Source: Oscillospiraceae bacterium (lineage in GTDB: Bacteria; Bacillota; Clostridia; Oscillospirales; Ruminococcaceae). From it: DNA of 64,000 bases. The DNA lies in NCBI GenBank assembly GCA_017545185.1, contig JAFWQJ010000033.1, positions 105,643 through 169,642 on the forward strand, written 5' to 3'. Position 1 is the first letter of the stretch. Every line of letters begins with the position of its first letter. Below, one piece after another: positions 62,301 to 64,000 of the stretch. Under the pieces are notes generated by a model. The model did no database searches, was not told where the DNA came from, and saw only the letters and a list, made by a program, of their open reading frames with translations. The translations under genes and the position numbers were made by a program.

Positions 62301-64000
62301 GGATATGACGTTCGAGATCGAGAACAGCAAGATCGTCAAGATCAACGGCGAGGCAGTCGCCGAGGGCACTGTCGTGGAGATGATCGACAAGGCACTTGCA
62401 GACGTCAAGATTTCCAAGCAGGATGCAGCCGACAGCAAGGAGCTCGAGGGTGCGACGATGCAGCTGACCGGTACCGATAAGGACGGCAATGCTGTTGAAT
62501 TCCCGGCAGGCTCTGTTGTTCCGGGCGAGGGCGCAGTCCTGACGACCGGCGAGGGCACGAAGCTTGAGTGGACGTCCGGTCAGGCACCGACCGACATCAA
62601 GAACCTCGTTGACGGCACGTATGTACTGCACGAGGAGGTTGCTCCGAACGGCTACGAGGTCGCAACGGATATCACCTTTGTGATCGAGGACGGCAAGCTG
62701 ACGAAGATCGGCACCGAGACCGTCGCAGAGGGCGAGAACCTGATCGTCATGTTCGATGACGCGAAGGTCACGACCACGGTCACCACGAGCACGACTGCTC
62801 CGGAGACTACGACGACTGAGGCAACGACCACCACCACGGCAAAGGCAACTACTACAACACCGGCAGTCACCACGACGACGACTGCTCCGGTTACCACGAC
62901 CACCGCGAAGGTCACGACCACAACGGCACCGGTCACTACGACCACCGCGAAGGTCACGACCACAACGGCTCCGGTCACTACGACCACCGCGAAGGTCACG
63001 ACCACAACGGCTCCGGTCACCACGACCACCGCGAAGGTCACGACCACGACTGCAAAGGTCACCACGACCACCGCAAAGGTCACCACGACCACCGCAAAGG
63101 TCACGACCACGACTGCAAAGGTCACCACGACCACTGCGAAGGTCACGACCACTACCGCAAAGGCAACCACCACCGCACCGGTCACCACGACTGCTGTCAC
63201 GACGACCGCAGGCGGCCCGGATGTGAAGATCGCGAAGAACGACACAATGGGCACCGAGGTCAAGGGCGCAACGCTGACGCTGACCGGTAAGGACAGCGAG
63301 GACAATGCGATCGTCTTCCCGGCAGGCTCCGTGAAGCTCGGCGCAGGCGCGGAGCTCATCAACGGCAGCGGCGACAAGCTCGCATGGAAGTCCGGCGATG
63401 AGACCACCGATATCCTGAACCTCGCAGACGGCGTTTACACGCTGCATGAAGATGCGGCACCGAACGGCTATACGGTCGCAAGCGACGTGACATTTGAGAT
63501 TAAGGGCGGCAAGCTCGTCAAGATCAACGGCGAGGACGTCACCGACGGCACCGTTGTTGAGATGATCGACGAAGCACTTGCAGACGTCAAGATCAACAAG
63601 GCAGACCAGTTCGGCGCAGAGGTCGAGGGCGCAAAGCTGACCCTGACCGGCACCGACAAGGACGGCAACGCGGTCGAGTTCCCGGCGGGCTCTGTGCAGC
63701 TGGGCGAGGGTGCAACGCTGACTTCCGGCGAGGGCACGAAGCTCGAATGGACGTCCGGTTCGGAGTCCACCGACATTAAGAACCTCGTTGACGGCACCTA
63801 CACGCTGCACGAGGATGCGGCACCGAACGGCTATCTCGTCTCCCACGACATGACCTTTGTTATTGAGAACGGCAAGGTCGTCAAGGTGAACGGCGAGGAT
63901 TACACCGAGGGCAACGTCATCACGATGATCGACGAGCGTCTGGGCGATGTGAAGATCGCGAAGAAGGACGCATTCGGCGGTGAGGTCGAGGGCGCGACCC
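56305..64000 (+). CDS. Giant secreted surface protein with SpaA/Cna-B-like modules, 3' end outside window
   Basis: At least 2,565 residues, open to the window end. Signal peptide (about 1-33). Residues ~40-200 match the second half of a choice-of-anchor A domain (N-I-L-W-T-F-Y-D ... C-I-L-A-P-K-A-T-V). A Cna-B start (I-T-V-Q-L-F-R-S, ~230) follows. Then comes the first half of choice-of-anchor A (L-G-V-A-G-D-F-C-V-F-A-F, ~283), and then the Cna-B end (F-K-N-L-P-K-T-D). From ~553 there are about 13 modules of ~122 residues, each with I-S-K, G-A-x-L-x-L-T-G, W-x-S-G, L-P-D-G-x-Y-x-L-H-E and A-P-N-G-Y. A Thr linker (~2150-2305) and at least three more modules follow. Such modules often carry self-made isopeptide bonds and form long adhesive stalks. 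The cell-wall anchor would lie beyond the window. Confidence 0.85.
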   Translation, partial: MAKSIKDRLLTLGAAAVVGLSAIPLSNIAVSADEVTLTPTGENGKAILHIPSEGVHHWNVDPSVLSDEHGLLQKIDYENIRVQEENFGNQVLYVNVDLAGYDTYVLPSTVSPSGSNEEESGTLGTNILWTFYDSSASDGAYTGDLIVTGDGFYGCILAPKATVEARQPVDGTIIAENVICGNELHKADFLSREIDSTQMGLVEHIDVDKEWNIQEAGPETPEKQDITVQLFRSHSPNLDPKYCAENAAAYAGDPAETGFESTLAIDGLPITKGTYKDSIWYTGNALGVAGDFCVFAFDTATQINHLQGNLACQNLIVRSGAPLGPNLSSGDTIGNGKGNQDLMCVVTKKITTENDLKQLVVQMGSFAIPQTEYMASWGMNYSSFPPSWENKMGYPYDYKRNNSIIPVSYNGVPSNAFTGDSSVPRDYSFQINTNVPDGKMRIMHAGNDFLDMEKLQQEYIQLANEIVGGYDPSTREKDELNAVEFVDQMTLKERSEWKGAFKNLPKTDCNGNPWYYYIVEKTPEGFTARYAGNPVSGDSGAVTVTNTNEREKTTELSISKKGTDGQMLLGATMVLSGKKTDGTPIKLKDGPADAELGAGAEKLPRPADNENAVCWKTGTESAKFKKLPDGLYTLTETAAPNGYNTAPAITFEIRDQKVVENSEAGIAAEADTIIMEDWLLKDVVISKQKVGGEELKGAELTLTGREAETNKSIDLSKVTLDLGAEAEAGSITADAVKWTSGSAPTTVKGLPDGIYTLHEDTAPIGYHTATDIEFTIEKGALTKIGSRELTADEPVVMTDRELATVEISKTGVDEKELQGATLTLTGTDKQGRAVTFALDQIEAGDEATVKSGDGDTAAQWVSGKTPTTIKHIPDGTYTLHEDAAPNGYSLATDITFVIDNAEITQIGEKSVTGTNTVVMNNTTLANLVFSKADQFGTEVKGAKMELTGLTDKTDADGNRIPVTFDTVNVELGEDAALGANADSTKLEWTSGSTSTNIKNLPDGDYILHEEAAPNGYVKATDIPFTIRNGKLTSVKGDAVEEGQITVQMIDEKIVEVEISKQDVHSAELPGALLTLTGEDSTGAAISFADGSVKPGEGATVKSGSGTSLQWESGTAPTVVTNLPDGTYTLHEDTAPDGHNVATDIVFVIERGELITVDGNAPAEAGKVVMVDTDLTDVVFSKADQFGDEVKGATLTLTGKDSRGNDVVFKTADVQLGEGAVLNTAADGTTLEWVSGSKTTLVKNLPDGSYLLHEESAPNGYNKASDMPFEIKGGKLYSVMGVPVEEGGKTVQMIDEKIVEVKISKQDVHSQELQGATLTLTGKNGTEDIKLFKDQAELGEGAELKTTEDGTSLQWVSGTTPTVIHDLPDGTYKLHEDAAPDGFNVVTDVEFVIERGELKTVNGEAPAAEGTVVMTDIAKAEVKISKQDASNHKELPGAVLTLTGVTHERDAENNPVKVVFPDGSVEPGTGATVKSGSGTSLQWESGTAPTNVKNLPDGIYTLHEDTAPDGFNVATDITFEIKNGELKMINGVETEAGADTVTMFDDQIIRTQISKKDQFGEEVPGATLELTGKSGGKAIEFALGCMELGTGAKSLSTSGEKLAWVSGTGATNIKDLPDGEYLLHEEAAPNGYLVANDMKFKIEGGKLTEVNGEAVAEGTTTVTVIDHKLAETKINKADQFGAEVAGATLILTGKDSEGNDITFPEGSLKPGEGAVVTSGSGEKLEWKSGTAPTDVKNLPDGKYTLHEDAAPNGYLVSSDMTFEIEGGKLVKINGAAVSEDTVVTMIDEMIVEVEISKADQFGKEVEGATLILTGKNSANNAIIFPAESVTAGEGAKVKTDSGEKLEWTSGKGSTTVKNLADGTYTLHEDAAPNGYLVSHDMTFVIENGKVVKVNGEDYTEGNVITMIDERLGDVKIAKKDAFGGEVEGATLTLTGTDKDGNKVTFPAGSVELGAGAELVNGSGDKLAWISGTETTNVLNLVDGIYTLHEQTAPTGFAVAQDMTFEIENSKIVKINGEAVAEGTVVEMIDKALADVKISKQDAADSKELEGATMQLTGTDKDGNAVEFPAGSVVPGEGAVLTTGEGTKLEWTSGQAPTDIKNLVDGTYVLHEEVAPNGYEVATDITFVIEDGKLTKIGTETVAEGENLIVMFDDAKVTTTVTTSTTAPETTTTEATTTTTAKATTTTPAVTTTTTAPVTTTTAKVTTTTAPVTTTTAKVTTTTAPVTTTTAKVTTTTAPVTTTTAKVTTTTAKVTTTTAKVTTTTAKVTTTTAKVTTTTAKVTTTTAKATTTAPVTTTAVTTTAGGPDVKIAKNDTMGTEVKGATLTLTGKDSEDNAIVFPAGSVKLGAGAELINGSGDKLAWKSGDETTDILNLADGVYTLHEDAAPNGYTVASDVTFEIKGGKLVKINGEDVTDGTVVEMIDEALADVKINKADQFGAEVEGAKLTLTGTDKDGNAVEFPAGSVQLGEGATLTSGEGTKLEWTSGSESTDIKNLVDGTYTLHEDAAPNGYLVSHDMTFVIENGKVVKVNGEDYTEGNVITMIDERLGDVKIAKKDAFGGEVEGAT
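61882..62092 (+). repeat. Near-identical long direct repeat, copy 1
   Basis: Matches 63790-64000 (offset 1,908 bp, 636 codons) with very few differences seen, for example ttcgtg versus tttgtt. The match runs to the window edge and probably further. Confidence 0.85.
62887..63190 (+). repeat. Thr-rich tandem repeat
   Basis: Units of 42 bp (V-T-T-T-T-A-K-V-T-T-T-T-A-P) pass into 21-bp units (V-T-T-T-T-A-K). They encode a stalk between two groups of modules and are prone to slippage in multiples of 21 bp, which keeps the frame. Confidence 0.85.
63790..64000 (+). repeat. Near-identical long direct repeat, copy 2
   Basis: Second copy of 61882-62092, cut by the window edge. Confidence 0.85.

Noticed and set aside
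62755-63220. CRISPR-like array
   Set aside because: The repeats are contiguous in-frame Thr codons within a coding region, with no spacers.
56875-63846. A minus-strand open frame of over 2,300 codons opposite the giant gene
   Set aside because: It is an antisense artefact of the repetitive, GC-biased giant gene; it has no start signals, and its content mirrors the repeats.

Overview
The window looks like the chromosome of a Gram-positive, fibre- or sugar-degrading gut or rumen Clostridia, most like Ruminococcus or a close Oscillospiraceae relative. The signs are dockerin-bearing secreted proteins, an intracellular cellobiose phosphorylase (GH94), a GH42 beta-galactosidase, Firmicutes-type promoters and ribosome sites, several ECF sigma/anti-sigma pairs, and threonine-rich surface proteins. 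The species is inferred, not proven.

Layout. 1-3.7 kb: end of a VWA protein and two divergent ECF sigma/anti-sigma pairs. 4-10 kb: cellobiose phosphorylase, a small membrane protein, and a YgjP/LRAT/zinc-ribbon group. 10-20 kb, minus strand: WYL regulator, LytR-CpsA-Psr protein, then the conserved rsmG-mnmG-mnmE-jag-yidC-yidD-rnpA-rpmH block. Four perfect 16-bp parS-like palindromes lie in it, but neither dnaA nor parAB is present. 20-28 kb: a two-component system, a c-di-GMP phosphodiesterase-like protein, a NERD protein, 6-phosphofructokinase and a secreted protein. 28-29.6 kb: serS.

29.7-39.1 kb is the most unusual region. A divergent histidine kinase/response regulator pair sits among three lipoprotein transcription units and one dockerin protein. 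Four of the secreted proteins share a repeat domain. Five promoters carry the same 16-bp inverted repeat (ATTACA-N4-TGTAAT, one half-site variant) exactly 27 nt upstream of the -10 box. I read this as a self-contained envelope or sensing regulon that I do not recognise.

39.5-46.3 kb: an ECF sigma/anti-sigma operon that continues into two large dockerin proteins. 46.3-49.3 kb: an XRE regulator and a large serine recombinase. Next to the recombinase is a 617-bp segment bounded by 27-bp inverted repeats, with a promoter outside it firing inward, which fits an invertible switch. 49.4-55.6 kb, minus strand: coaD/rsmD housekeeping genes, a GH25 lysozyme, a lipoprotein and GH42. 55.6-64 kb: an AT-rich gap, a long structured leader, and a giant secreted protein of about 16 SpaA/Cna-B-like modules running off the window. 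Its N-terminal anchor domain appears to be in permuted order.

All positions, promoter spacings and repeats were read by eye. No database search was run.
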